Origin: Nocardia grenadensis NBRC 108939 | Lineage (GTDB): Bacteria; Actinomycetota; Actinomycetes; Mycobacteriales; Mycobacteriaceae | Reading direction: 5' to 3' | DNA: 64,000 nucleotides | Assembly (NCBI RefSeq): GCF_001613445.1 | Contig: NZ_BDCJ01000003.1 | Span: 186,001 to 250,000, forward strand | Part shown: positions 32,186 through 45,476 of the stretch, in pieces | How positions within the stretch are numbered: position 1 is the stretch's first letter | Layout: each line of letters opens with the position of its first letter | Made by a program: the position numbers and the translations under genes | Notes under the pieces: model-generated | Database searches by the model: none | What the model saw: the letters and a program-made list of their open reading frames with translations, nothing else | Told to the model about the DNA's origin: nothing

Positions 32186-33982
32186 TCACTCCGGTGTGGC
32201 CGTTTGCGTCGGCGAATGCAGTTTCTGCAGGCTCTGCCCCTTACCGAGGTACATGTGCACACCACATGGCAGGCAGGGATCGAAACTGCGGACGGTGCGC
32301 ATGATGTCGATACCCTTGAAATGCTCGCGGTCGTTCTCCTCGAAGATCGGCTGGCCCTGTACCGCGTCCTCGTACGGACCCGGCGTGCCGTAGCTGTCGC
32401 GCGGACTGGCGTTCCACGGGGTGGGCGGATACGGGTGGTAGTTCGCGATCTTCCCGTCCCGGATCACCATGTGGTGCGAGAGCACACCGCGCACCGCCTC
32501 GGTGAAACCGCAACCAATACCTTCCTCGGGCACCTCGAACTTCTCCCAGGTCTTGGTGTGCCCGGCCCGTATCTCCGCGAGCGCCTTCTCCGCGAAATGC
32601 AGCGCGCAGGCCGCGGAATACGCCTGGAAGTAGGTCCGGGCGCGGTCGCGTTCGATGGTGTTGCTGCCGTGCACGGGAATCTTCCATTCCAGCGTGACCG
32701 GGCCCGCGAGCGCGGTCTTGGGCAGGTTGATCTGCACGCTGTGGCCGGTGGACTGCACATACCCGATATCGACCAGCCCGGCCAGCGCCGTCGACCACAG
32801 CCGCGCCAGCGGCCCGCCGCCGGTGTCCAGGGCCAGGTGGTCGCTGCCGTCGAACCAGCGCGGCGACATGACCCAGCTGTACTTGTCCTCCAGGTCGCGT
32901 TTTTGCGGCCGGGGATTGGTGTGCTGGTTCCAGGGGTGCCGCCGGTCCACCGGGTTGCCCAGCGGATCGGTGGCCACGAACGTCTCCTGGTCGGTCCAGT
33001 CCTCGTAGTAGGAACTGCCCAGCAGGATCCGCAGGCCCAGATTGATATCGAGCAGGGAGGTCGTGACCAGCTTGCCGTCGACGACCACACCGGGGGTGAC
33101 GAACATCTTGCGACCCCAGTCCTCCATGTCCGCATAGGAGAAGTTGCAGAACTCGGGATCCTGGAACGAACCCCAGCAGCCCAGCAGCGTGCGCCGCAGG
33201 CCCACCTGGTCGTAGCCGGGTATCGCGTCGTAGAAGAAGTCGAACAGATCGTCGTGCATCGGCACGACCTTTTTCATGAACTCGACGTAGCGCATCAGCC
33301 TGGTCATGTAGTCGGTCATCAGCTGGACCGTCGCCACGGTTCCCGGGCCGCCCGGGTACAGCGTCGACGGATGCACGTGCCGGCCCTCCATCAGGCAGAA
33401 CATCTCGCGGGTGTACCGGCTCACCTGCAGGGCTTCCCGGTAGAACTCACCGGTGAACGGGTTCAGCGCGCGCATGATGTCGGCGATCGTGCGGTAGCCG
33501 TGTGCCTGCGCGTGCGGGGCATCGGTCCGCTCGGCCACCGCGAGCACGCCGGGATTGGTCTCGGCGACCATCTTCTCGCAGAAGTCCACCCCGACCAGGT
33601 TCTCCTGGAAGATGTTGTGGTCGAACATGTACTCGGCCGCCTCGCCGAGGTTGACGATCCACTCGCCCAGGTGGGGCGGTTGCACGCCGTAGGCCATGTT
33701 CTGGCAGTAGCAGGAACAGGTCGCGTGGTTGTCGCCGCAGATGCCGCAGATTCGGCTGGTGATGAAATGGGCGTCGCGGGGGTCCTTACCGCGCATGAAC
33801 ACCGAGTAGCCGCGGAAGATCGATGAGGTGCTGTGGCACTCCACGACCTCGCTGTTGTCGAAATCGATCTTGGTGTAGATACCGAGACTGCCGACTATGC
33901 GGGTGATCGGATCCCACGCCATCTCGACGAGGCTGTCCGGTTCGATCGTGCGATGCGACGGCTCGGGGATGATCTGTGTCAT
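32186..33982 (-). CDS. hhyL: Group 1h [NiFe]-hydrogenase large subunit
   Basis: Holds the Ni-Fe(CN)2CO site that oxidises H2. The 598-residue protein carries the L1 motif RICGICGDNH (Cys79, Cys82) and the L2 motif DPCLPCGVH (Cys570, Cys573, His576); 22 residues after His576 form the tail expected to be removed by the operon's protease. The segment FRGYSVFMRGKDPRDAHFIT before L1 and SHHMVIRDGKIANYHPYPPT are close to my memory of mycobacterial and Streptomyces high-affinity hydrogenases (Hhy, formerly group 5). ATG 33982 is preceded by AGGAGGG. It lies 13 bases after hhyS. The enzyme is expected to scavenge atmospheric H2 and pass electrons to the respiratory chain. Confidence 0.95.
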   Translation of the reverse strand: MTQIIPEPSHRTIEPDSLVEMAWDPITRIVGSLGIYTKIDFDNSEVVECHSTSSIFRGYSVFMRGKDPRDAHFITSRICGICGDNHATCSCYCQNMAYGVQPPHLGEWIVNLGEAAEYMFDHNIFQENLVGVDFCEKMVAETNPGVLAVAERTDAPHAQAHGYRTIADIMRALNPFTGEFYREALQVSRYTREMFCLMEGRHVHPSTLYPGGPGTVATVQLMTDYMTRLMRYVEFMKKVVPMHDDLFDFFYDAIPGYDQVGLRRTLLGCWGSFQDPEFCNFSYADMEDWGRKMFVTPGVVVDGKLVTTSLLDINLGLRILLGSSYYEDWTDQETFVATDPLGNPVDRRHPWNQHTNPRPQKRDLEDKYSWVMSPRWFDGSDHLALDTGGGPLARLWSTALAGLVDIGYVQSTGHSVQINLPKTALAGPVTLEWKIPVHGSNTIERDRARTYFQAYSAACALHFAEKALAEIRAGHTKTWEKFEVPEEGIGCGFTEAVRGVLSHHMVIRDGKIANYHPYPPTPWNASPRDSYGTPGPYEDAVQGQPIFEENDREHFKGIDIMRTVRSFDPCLPCGVHMYLGKGQSLQKLHSPTQTATPE

Positions 33983-33995
33983 CGCCAGGACCCTC

Positions 33996-35051
33996 CTACC
34001 AGGTTCGGGTCGCGCCGGTCTCGAGCTTTTCGCCCCTGTGCCGCCAGCGTGGCTCTTTGTCGACGGTACGACCGGTGATGTTGCGGAGGCTGCGGACTAC
34101 CGATCCATAGAGGCCCGAGGCGGCGGAGGAGAACTTCCCGCCGGGCGGTTCGTCCATGAACGGCATGAATTTGTCGGGGAAGCCCGGCATGGTGCATCCG
34201 ATGCAGATACCGCCCACGTTCGGGCAGCCGCCCACACCGTTGATCCACCCGCGTTTCGGCACATTGCACTTGACCACCGGACCCCAGCACCCCAGTTTCA
34301 CGATGCATTTCGGGGAGCCGTATTCGGTGGCGAAATCGCCCTCCTCGTAGTAGCCCGCGCGGTCGCAACCCTCATGCACGGTCGCGCCGAACAGCCACGT
34401 GGGGCGTAGCGCCTCGTCGAGCGGGATCATCGGGGCCTGACCGGTGGCCGTGTAGAGGAGGTAGGTGAGCGTCTCCGACAGATTGTCCGGGTGGATGGGG
34501 CAGCCGGGGACACAGACGATCGGGATTCCGGCCTTGCTCTTCCAGTCCCAGCCGAGATAATCGGGCACGCCCATGGCACCGGTCGGGTTACCGGCCATGG
34601 CGTGGATACCGCCGTAGGTCGCGCAGGTGCCGGCCGCCACGATGGCTGTGGCCTTCGGGGCGAGACGGTCCAGCCATTCACTGGTCGTCAGGGGCTGGCC
34701 GGTGGCGGGATCGTTGCCGAACCCGCACCAGTACCCCTCCTCGTGCAATTGTTCGTTCGGTATCGACCCCTCCACGACCAGCACGAACGGTTCGATCTCG
34801 CCACGGTCTGCCCGGAAGAACCATTCGAGGAAATCGTCGGCACCACCATTGGGACCGCACTCGAAGTCGATGAGCGGCCAGTGCACCGCGACTTTCGGCA
34901 GACCGGGGAGGGCGCCGAGGGCGATTTCCTCGACACTGGGCTGGGTGGCGGCGGTCAACGCCACCGAGTCGCCGTCACAACTGAGACCGGCATTGATCCA
35001 GAGCACATGGATCAAGGTCTCTTCGGCTCGGACCGCTTCCTGAGTTGGCAT
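33996..35051 (-). CDS. hhyS: Group 1h [NiFe]-hydrogenase small subunit
   Basis: Carries the iron-sulfur relay that takes electrons from the Ni-Fe site. 351 residues from ATG 35051, with no Tat signal peptide. The first cluster motif is WINAGLSCDGDS: Cys25 is kept but the usual second Cys of CxxC is Asp28. The actinobacterial-type enzyme of Ralstonia is known to bind its proximal [4Fe-4S] cluster with three Cys and one Asp, so this supports group 1h. Further ligand regions are GTCATYGGIHAM, VCVPGCPIHPDN, GATVHEGCDRAGYYEEG and the cysteine-rich KLGCWGPVVKCNVPKRG and GGICIGCTMPGFPDKF. The first genes downstream are hhyL and the accessory set. Confidence 0.95.
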   Translation of the reverse strand: MPTQEAVRAEETLIHVLWINAGLSCDGDSVALTAATQPSVEEIALGALPGLPKVAVHWPLIDFECGPNGGADDFLEWFFRADRGEIEPFVLVVEGSIPNEQLHEEGYWCGFGNDPATGQPLTTSEWLDRLAPKATAIVAAGTCATYGGIHAMAGNPTGAMGVPDYLGWDWKSKAGIPIVCVPGCPIHPDNLSETLTYLLYTATGQAPMIPLDEALRPTWLFGATVHEGCDRAGYYEEGDFATEYGSPKCIVKLGCWGPVVKCNVPKRGWINGVGGCPNVGGICIGCTMPGFPDKFMPFMDEPPGGKFSSAASGLYGSVVRSLRNITGRTVDKEPRWRHRGEKLETGATRTW

Positions 35052-35110
35052 ACGCTGCCACCTTCCGGAGTCGAAGCGGGGACTGGCCGTTCCGGCTCAT
35101 AGACCACGGA

Positions 35111-35128
35111 TTGTGACTCTGATCACAA
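35111..35128. promoter_or_regulatory. CRP/GlxR-type operator upstream of hhyS
   Basis: The 18 bases TTGTGA-CTCTGA-TCACAA form perfect 6-base arms around a 6-base centre, matching the TGTGA-N6-TCACA consensus of CRP/FNR-family sites, including GlxR and mycobacterial CRP. It lies 60 bases before the hhyS start, in the only sizeable gap inside the operon apart from its head, next to TCTATG on the minus strand that could be a -10 element. It points to a second internal promoter under cAMP or redox-type control. Activation versus repression cannot be told. Confidence 0.65.
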
Positions 35129-35132
35129 CAGT

Positions 35133-36008
35133 CTAGACGGGGTGACCTGCACCCTCAAGGCTCGTCGCGGCCGCCCGGCGCTGCTCCGCCAGCCACTCGT
35201 ACCAGCGGTCGAGCCCTGCGCCGGTGGTCGCCGAGACCGGGAGGAATTCCAGGCCGGGATTGACCGCACGCGCGTAGTCGGTGCAGGCGGCGAGATCGAA
35301 GTCGACATACGGCAACAGGTCGATCTTGTTCACGAGCACCAGACCGGCCGCCGCGAACATATGCGGATACTTGAGCGGTTTGTCCGTTCCCTCGGTCACC
35401 GAGATCAGCACGACCTTCCGCGACTCACCGAGGTCGAACAGAGCCGGGCACACGAGGTTGCCGACGTTCTCGATGAACAGCAGCGTGCCGGGCCCCGGAT
35501 CCAGCGCGTGCAGTGCCCGGCGTGTCATCTCGGCATCCAGATGACAGCCGGCCCCCGTGTTGATCTGCACCGCTCGGGCTCCGGTCGCGGCGATCCGCTC
35601 GGCATCGCGTACCGTCTCCTGATCCCCCTCGATCACCGCGATCGGGGTATCGGGCAGCGCACGGATCGTCCGCTCCAGCAGCATGGTCTTTCCCGCGCCC
35701 GGGGAACTGGTCATATTGAGGGCCACGATGCCGCGTCCGCGCAGCCACTCGCGGTTGTGCTCGGCGAGATGGTCGTTGCGCGCGAGCACTTTTTCCTCGA
35801 GCGATACCGTCTCGGTTGCCGGCGGGTGGGTATGCGGAGGCCCACCGTCGTGTGCGTGCTCATGGCCGTCGCCGGCGTGCTCGTGGCCGGGACCGCGCGC
35901 ATGCGGCGGCCCGTCCCGGCCGTGTTCGCGTCCCGGATCGGCCGGCGCGTCGCGTCCGATCGTGATCACGCCTACCGTGTCGTTTCCACATCCGCAGGTT
36001 GCGCACAT
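35133..36008 (-). CDS. hypB: HypB, nickel-inserting GTPase with histidine-rich region
   Basis: GTP-dependent insertion of Ni into the hydrogenase large subunit. 291 residues from ATG 36008, whose product starts MCATCGCG, the high-affinity Ni site pattern of HypB. A His-rich stretch follows (about residues 28-62: REHGRDGPPHARGPGHEHAG and more), likely to store nickel. The GTPase core has Walker A SSPGAGKT, GDQETVRDAERI, GAGCHLDAEM, ENVGNLVCPA and the base motif NKID. It overlaps hypA by 37 bases and ends 81 bases before hhyS. Confidence 0.96.
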   Translation of the reverse strand: MCATCGCGNDTVGVITIGRDAPADPGREHGRDGPPHARGPGHEHAGDGHEHAHDGGPPHTHPPATETVSLEEKVLARNDHLAEHNREWLRGRGIVALNMTSSPGAGKTMLLERTIRALPDTPIAVIEGDQETVRDAERIAATGARAVQINTGAGCHLDAEMTRRALHALDPGPGTLLFIENVGNLVCPALFDLGESRKVVLISVTEGTDKPLKYPHMFAAAGLVLVNKIDLLPYVDFDLAACTDYARAVNPGLEFLPVSATTGAGLDRWYEWLAEQRRAAATSLEGAGHPV

Positions 36009-36340
36009 TCCCGACTCACTTCCATCGAGCGGATTCGCAGTTCCCGGCCCGCTCCCAGCATCACGTCCGCGCTTCCGCACGGGCACAGCAGGAGCAGTTC
36101 GGTGACGATGAAGTCCGCACCGCAGTCACGGCAGTGCGCCGCACCCGGTACGCACCGGATATCCAAGCTCGCGCCATCCGCGACGGTGCCTTCGGCAGCG
36201 ATATCGAAAGCGAATCGGAGCGCATCGGGGACCACGGCGGTCAGCACACCCACATCGACGGTCACGCGATACACCGCACGCCCCGCCGCGTGGTCGCACA
36301 CGGCGTCGACAACACTCTGCGCAATCGCGAGTTCGTGCAT
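35972..36340 (-). CDS. hypA: HypA, hydrogenase nickel metallochaperone
   Basis: Delivers Ni with HypB. 122 residues: MHELAIAQSVVDAV gives the Ni-binding Met1-His2-Glu3, which selects the third of three consecutive ATGs (36340). The zinc domain has CRDCG (about 75) and the CPCGSADV knuckle (about 90). It is the first gene of the hydrogenase operon; an inverted repeat lies 38-70 bases upstream. Its last 12 codons overlap hypB. Confidence 0.94.
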   Translation of the reverse strand: MHELAIAQSVVDAVCDHAAGRAVYRVTVDVGVLTAVVPDALRFAFDIAAEGTVADGASLDIRCVPGAAHCRDCGADFIVTELLLLCPCGSADVMLGAGRELRIRSMEVSRECAQPADVETTR

Positions 36341-36377
36341 CATCATCTCGACTCGTCGAGGGGATAACTGGATGCTA

Positions 36378-36410
36378 AGCCGGATCGATGTAGACATCAA
36401 CGATCCGGCT
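36378..36410. promoter_or_regulatory. Inverted repeat in front of hypA, candidate operator
   Basis: AGCCGGATCG at 36378-36387 and CGATCCGGCT at 36401-36410 are perfect 10-base arms around 13 bases. The inner part contains GATGTAGACATC, itself palindromic. It lies in the gap between hypA (minus) and the broken YciI-like gene (plus), where the operon's promoter must be. An operator is more likely than a terminator because no transcript should end here. Confidence 0.45.
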
Positions 36411-36469
36411 CCGACGTTCTCGGTGAGGATGGTCGTGGGGTCCATCCACGCTCGCAGAAGGAGTCGGTG

Positions 36470-36784
36470 ATGAAATACGTGGTCCTTATCCATTCCAATC
36501 CCGCAGCCCTGGGGTCACCCCACCGGCGACTACCTGGCCGACTTCCAAAACCTCCCGCAGGAGGAGCGCGAACGCATCTCAGCCGACTTCGAACGGCTGC
36601 CCACCGAGATGCGGGAAGAGGGCGAACCCGTCGGCGGTGAAGCCTTATCTCGGCGCTGGTACCCCGGCGCCGTGGCGAACCGGAAGCCACCATCGGCATC
36701 TCCGTCTTCGAGGTCGACGACGAGCCGGCACTCGCGATCGCGCTCCGCGAAGCGGCCCGGCACCTCGGCACCCTGCTGCACTGA
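36470..36784 (+). pseudogene. Frameshifted, shortened YciI/DGPF-family protein
   Basis: ATG 36470 follows AAGGAG and opens MKYVVLIHSNPAA, then the frame is lost. Dropping one C from the CCC at about 36512-36514 restores WGHPTGDYLADFQNLPQEER, ending in VGGEAL, typical of DGPF/YciI proteins. A second break follows near 36650-36680, after which another frame reads EATIGISVFEVDDEPALAIA and stops at 36784. The usual glycine-rich DGPF segment is missing between the two. This looks like a decaying gene rather than a simple sequencing slip, because more than one lesion is needed. It is divergent from hypA. Confidence 0.65.
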
Positions 36785-37240
36785 ACCCGGCGCCGGGCCG
36801 GAATTTCGCCGACCCGCGTTCGGGGTTCACGAACGGTCCACGCCGGGGGCCGGGATTCGCTCACCCATGCACTCCGGCCCCCTCGGCACCGGCCGGTGGC
36901 CGGATCGGGACACCGCCGCCCAGGTCACCGGCCGAAGGGCCGCAGATACCGCGTCACCTGGGCGAAGTCGCCATCTAGATCGCGCGCGGCCACCGCCTGC
37001 CCAATCCAACGATCGGCGACTGTAGCGCCGTGTCGGTGGCATGCGACATGCCTTTCGGGTAAGTGTTCTCCGGATCACTCGGTCGTACGCGACCCGGCCG
37101 ATCGACCCGCCCGCCGAAAATACGGGCGAGTAGCACCCGCACGCTGTGCACATAGTGGTCCCGCGGGTGCACACTACGCAGAACCGAGCCGAAAACGGCA
37201 CAGCCGTGACCGTGCCCAACAGACGAAGGAGCCAGGGATA
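36785..37240. other. Gap between the broken YciI-like gene and the carboxylase gene
   Basis: No supportable coding frame in 456 bases. It should contain the carboxylase promoter. The only structure I see is the inverted repeat at 37145-37173, listed separately. The rest is ordinary GC-rich sequence, with slightly lower GC near 37020-37070. Confidence 0.5.
37145..37173. promoter_or_regulatory. Inverted repeat upstream of the acyl-CoA carboxylase, candidate operator
   Basis: TGTGCAC at 37145-37151 and GTGCACA at 37167-37173 are perfect 7-base arms whose centres are 22 bases apart, about two helical turns. It lies 68-96 bases before the GTG start, a suitable place for a dimeric lipid-metabolism regulator. 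No regulator can be named. Confidence 0.35.
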
Positions 37241-42706
<5,466 letters not shown>

Positions 42707-43006
42707 TTCCGGCCGGTCGTCCTGGACGGCATCCCATCGACCACCGGGTGTCCCGCCTTCGCAGCGGGGCACCCGGTGGTGCTTTCGCCGGGAGCGGTTC
42801 GCACCGCATCGTCATCGTCGGCACCGCTGGTTCGTTCACCGATCCCGATGGCTTCGTTTGGGAGTCCGCGGCCGGGTGAGACCGAACGGACCGGCTACGG
42901 CCGCGTACTTCACCGGCCGCCGCGCGGAAGGCTTCCCGGCGCCGCGGCATCCGGTGTCGCGGCCCTCGGCGCAGTGGCCTGCGGCTCGGTGCCGCGACCG
43001 GCCGCC
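42707..43006. other. Convergent gap after the carboxylase gene
   Basis: About 300 bases between the carboxylase stop and the stop of the SCO6745-family gene. It holds the terminator hairpin at 42741-42779. I see no coding frame or other structure in the remainder. Confidence 0.5.
42741..42779. terminator. Hairpin terminator after the carboxylase gene
   Basis: CCACCGGGTGTCCCGC at 42741-42756 pairs with GCGGGGCACCCGGTGG at 42764-42779 with a single G-T mismatch, a 16-base stem around a 7-base loop. It lies 35 bases after the carboxylase stop codon. The stem is very GC-rich and followed only by a short T run, as is usual for actinobacterial terminators. Confidence 0.8.
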
Positions 43007-43747
43007 TCAGCGGGCGAAGGTCGCGGTGTGGGCAGCGGCGACCAGCCGGACGAGATCGGTTCCCGCGTTGTCGTCGAGAACCGCGAACGCCGGGGCGATG
43101 AGGTCGTCGGTGATCGATTCCGCTCGCCGCCAGGCGGCCCGGGTCTCATCGGAGATCTCCTCGAACGGCTCGGGCCACCCGTACCAGCGCGCCTGTCCGG
43201 GGCCGTCGTTGAGCGGCGACCCGGAAATCAGCACGGCCTGCAGCGGAGTGATCCCGACGGCCCGCACCGCGAGAAGGTGCAGTCCGCCGCGCAGTTCGCG
43301 CAGCAGGTGGGCGAGCTGCATAACGCGGCCCGGCGCGTCGTCGGGCAGAGGTATGGCGCGCCACCCGGCGAACAATGCGAGCCCGGCCGGATCGGCCGCC
43401 GCGACAACGGCTTCCAGTAGTTCTGCCAGCCGCGGCGCCTCGTCGAAGGTAGCGAGTTTCCGGCGGCCGAAATCCTGGCAGGCGAGTGCGTACCGGTGGG
43501 CGGCCTTCGCGGCGGGCATCGGAACCGACTCCCATGCGGCGCGAATCGAGTGGGCCGGGAAGAATCCGAACGCCGCGGTCACCACGTCGGCGTCCACCTC
43601 ACCGAGCACGCCCCCGCGGCCGCGCGTATAGGGACCGAAGAATTCGTCCACACCGGTTTCGGCGGCGTACTCCCGGGCCTCCCGGGAGAACATGAAACCG
43701 CCGCCGAGTTCCTGGATATGTGTATTCACCGTGGCGCCGACCGACAT
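43007..43747 (-). CDS. SCO6745/SalK-family protein
   Basis: A 246-residue helical protein, ATG 43747 with GGAAGGA upstream. Recognisable family parts are FFGPYTRGRGGVLGEVDADV, FGFFPAHSIRAAWESV, LACQDFGRRKLATFDEAP, the LLRELRGGLHLLAVRAVGI helix and ARWYGWPEPFEEI near the C-terminus. SCO6745/SalK proteins are common in actinobacteria, often as single genes; the function is not established. It shares an upstream region with the divergent FAD/Rieske oxidoreductase. The family assignment is from memory. Confidence 0.75.
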   Translation of the reverse strand: MSVGATVNTHIQELGGGFMFSREAREYAAETGVDEFFGPYTRGRGGVLGEVDADVVTAAFGFFPAHSIRAAWESVPMPAAKAAHRYALACQDFGRRKLATFDEAPRLAELLEAVVAAADPAGLALFAGWRAIPLPDDAPGRVMQLAHLLRELRGGLHLLAVRAVGITPLQAVLISGSPLNDGPGQARWYGWPEPFEEISDETRAAWRRAESITDDLIAPAFAVLDDNAGTDLVRLVAAAHTATFAR

Positions 43748-43907
43748 CTTCGTTCCTTCCGCTTCCCGGATATCCGCCTCACCGTATCCGCCTTTTACGC
43801 CGTACGGAAGCCGGGGACACCGCACTGTCCCGGCCAGGCCGCCGACCGGCGGAAACTCGGCGCGCTGCGGCGGGTGTGACCGTCCGGGTCCGGGGTATCC
43901 GCGCGCC

Positions 43908-45455
43908 GTGAACTCACCCATCGGAACAGCCGAGTCGTACTGGATGACTTCCACCGAGCCGACGTCGTATCCGCCGACGACCGGCGATATCGAGGCGGAT
44001 GTGGCGGTGGTCGGCGCGGGCGTCGCGGGGATCTGCGCCGCCTGGGAGATCGCGGTCACCGGGCGCTCGGTCGTGGTGCTCGAGGCCGACCGAATAGTCA
44101 GCGGAACCACCGGTTACACCACGGCGAAGGTGAGCGCCCAGCACACGCTGGTCTACGGCATGCTGCGATCGTCGTTCGACGAGGAGACCGCCCGCCTGTA
44201 CGCCCGTTCGCAGCAGGACGCGGTCGAGCATCTCGACCGCACGGCCACGGAACTGGGTATCGACTGCGAATTGGAACGGGCGCCCGCCTACACCTATGTC
44301 ACCGAGGAGAAACGGATCGACCAGATCCGCGCCGAGGTCGATGCCGCGCGACATGCGGGACTGCCGGCCACCCTGGTCACCGAGACCGGTCTGCCTTTCC
44401 CGGTGGCGGCGGCGGTCCGCGTGGCGGACCAGATCCAGTTCCATCCGCGCCGCTATCTGCTCGGCCTGGCCCAGGCCCTGATCGCGCGGGGCGGTCGGAT
44501 ATTCGAACGCACACGGGTCGTCGGGCTGGACGAGGGCAGCCCCTGCCGGTTGACGACCGAGTCCGGCGCCGTGGTCCGCGCACGTGATGTCGTGGTCGCC
44601 ACCCACTACCCGGTGTTCGATCGGGCGCTGCTGTTCACCCGGCTGCAGCCGCGGCGCGAGCTGGCCGTCGCGGGCGTGATCGCCGCCGAACACGACCCGC
44701 ACGGTATGTACATCACGCCGGAGAACAACACCCGCTCGGTGCGGACCGCCCCGTACGGCACAAACCGGCGGCTGCTCATCATCACCGGAGAACACCTACG
44801 GCCGGGCACGACCTCGACCACGGATCGGTTCGATCTGCTGGCGCAGTGGGCGCGCGACCATTTCCCGGTGGATTCCCTCGCCTACCACTGGGGCGCCCAG
44901 GACAACACCACCTCAGACGGGGTGCCCTATATCGGCCGCTTCCATCCCGGTGCCCGGCATGTGTACGTATCCACCGGTTTCGGCGGCTGGGGAATGACCC
45001 ACGGGATCATGGGCGGGCGGCTACTGGCCGCCGAACTCGCCGGCGAACCGATGCCCTGGGCGAAGATCTACGATCCGCGGCGCCTGCACCCGAAGGTCGA
45101 GGCCGGCAACCTGCTGAAGTCCGGGCTGGAGGTGGGCCGCCATCTCGTCGGCGACCGGCTGCGCCCACAGACCTTCGTCGACTCCGCCGCGGACCTCGCT
45201 CCGGGGACCGGAGCGGTGATGCGCAGGGCCGGCCGCCGGAGCGCCGTCTACCGCGACCACGCCGGGCGGCTGCACTCCGTCTCGGCGGTGTGCACCCATC
45301 TGGGTTGTCTCGTGGCGTTCAACGATGCCGAAACCAGTTGGGACTGCCCGTGCCACGGGTCGCGCTTCGATATCGACGGCAAGGTCCTGGAAGGTCCGGC
45401 GACCGCGCCGCTGGCGCCGCACGACCCGGGCGAGGACCGACCGGTTCGGGGGTGA
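43908..45455 (+). CDS. FAD-dependent oxidoreductase (DAO family) with C-terminal Rieske domain
   Basis: A 515-residue two-domain protein. The N-terminal part (about 1-400) is a DAO-type flavoprotein with the dinucleotide motif VAVVGAGVAGICAAWE, a VVVLEADRI strand end and a C-terminal FAD patch YIGRFHPGARHVYVSTGFGG. The C-terminal 100 residues are a Rieske [2Fe-2S] domain with CTHLGC and CPCHGSRFD, all four ligands kept. Start GTG 43908 was chosen from the family N-terminus. Such fusions are widespread in actinobacteria, with unknown substrates; the design suggests electron flow between the iron-sulfur cluster and FAD in oxidation of an amine or similar compound. Confidence 0.88.
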   Translation: MNSPIGTAESYWMTSTEPTSYPPTTGDIEADVAVVGAGVAGICAAWEIAVTGRSVVVLEADRIVSGTTGYTTAKVSAQHTLVYGMLRSSFDEETARLYARSQQDAVEHLDRTATELGIDCELERAPAYTYVTEEKRIDQIRAEVDAARHAGLPATLVTETGLPFPVAAAVRVADQIQFHPRRYLLGLAQALIARGGRIFERTRVVGLDEGSPCRLTTESGAVVRARDVVVATHYPVFDRALLFTRLQPRRELAVAGVIAAEHDPHGMYITPENNTRSVRTAPYGTNRRLLIITGEHLRPGTTSTTDRFDLLAQWARDHFPVDSLAYHWGAQDNTTSDGVPYIGRFHPGARHVYVSTGFGGWGMTHGIMGGRLLAAELAGEPMPWAKIYDPRRLHPKVEAGNLLKSGLEVGRHLVGDRLRPQTFVDSAADLAPGTGAVMRRAGRRSAVYRDHAGRLHSVSAVCTHLGCLVAFNDAETSWDCPCHGSRFDIDGKVLEGPATAPLAPHDPGEDRPVRG

Positions 45456-45476
45456 TCGCGGCACGGGTGCCGGAAG

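Noticed and set aside
43692..43907. N-terminal extension of the FAD/Rieske oxidoreductase to ATG 43692
   Set aside because: The added 72 residues are Pro/Arg-rich and overlap the start of the divergent SCO6745-family gene; GTG 43908 fits the family better.
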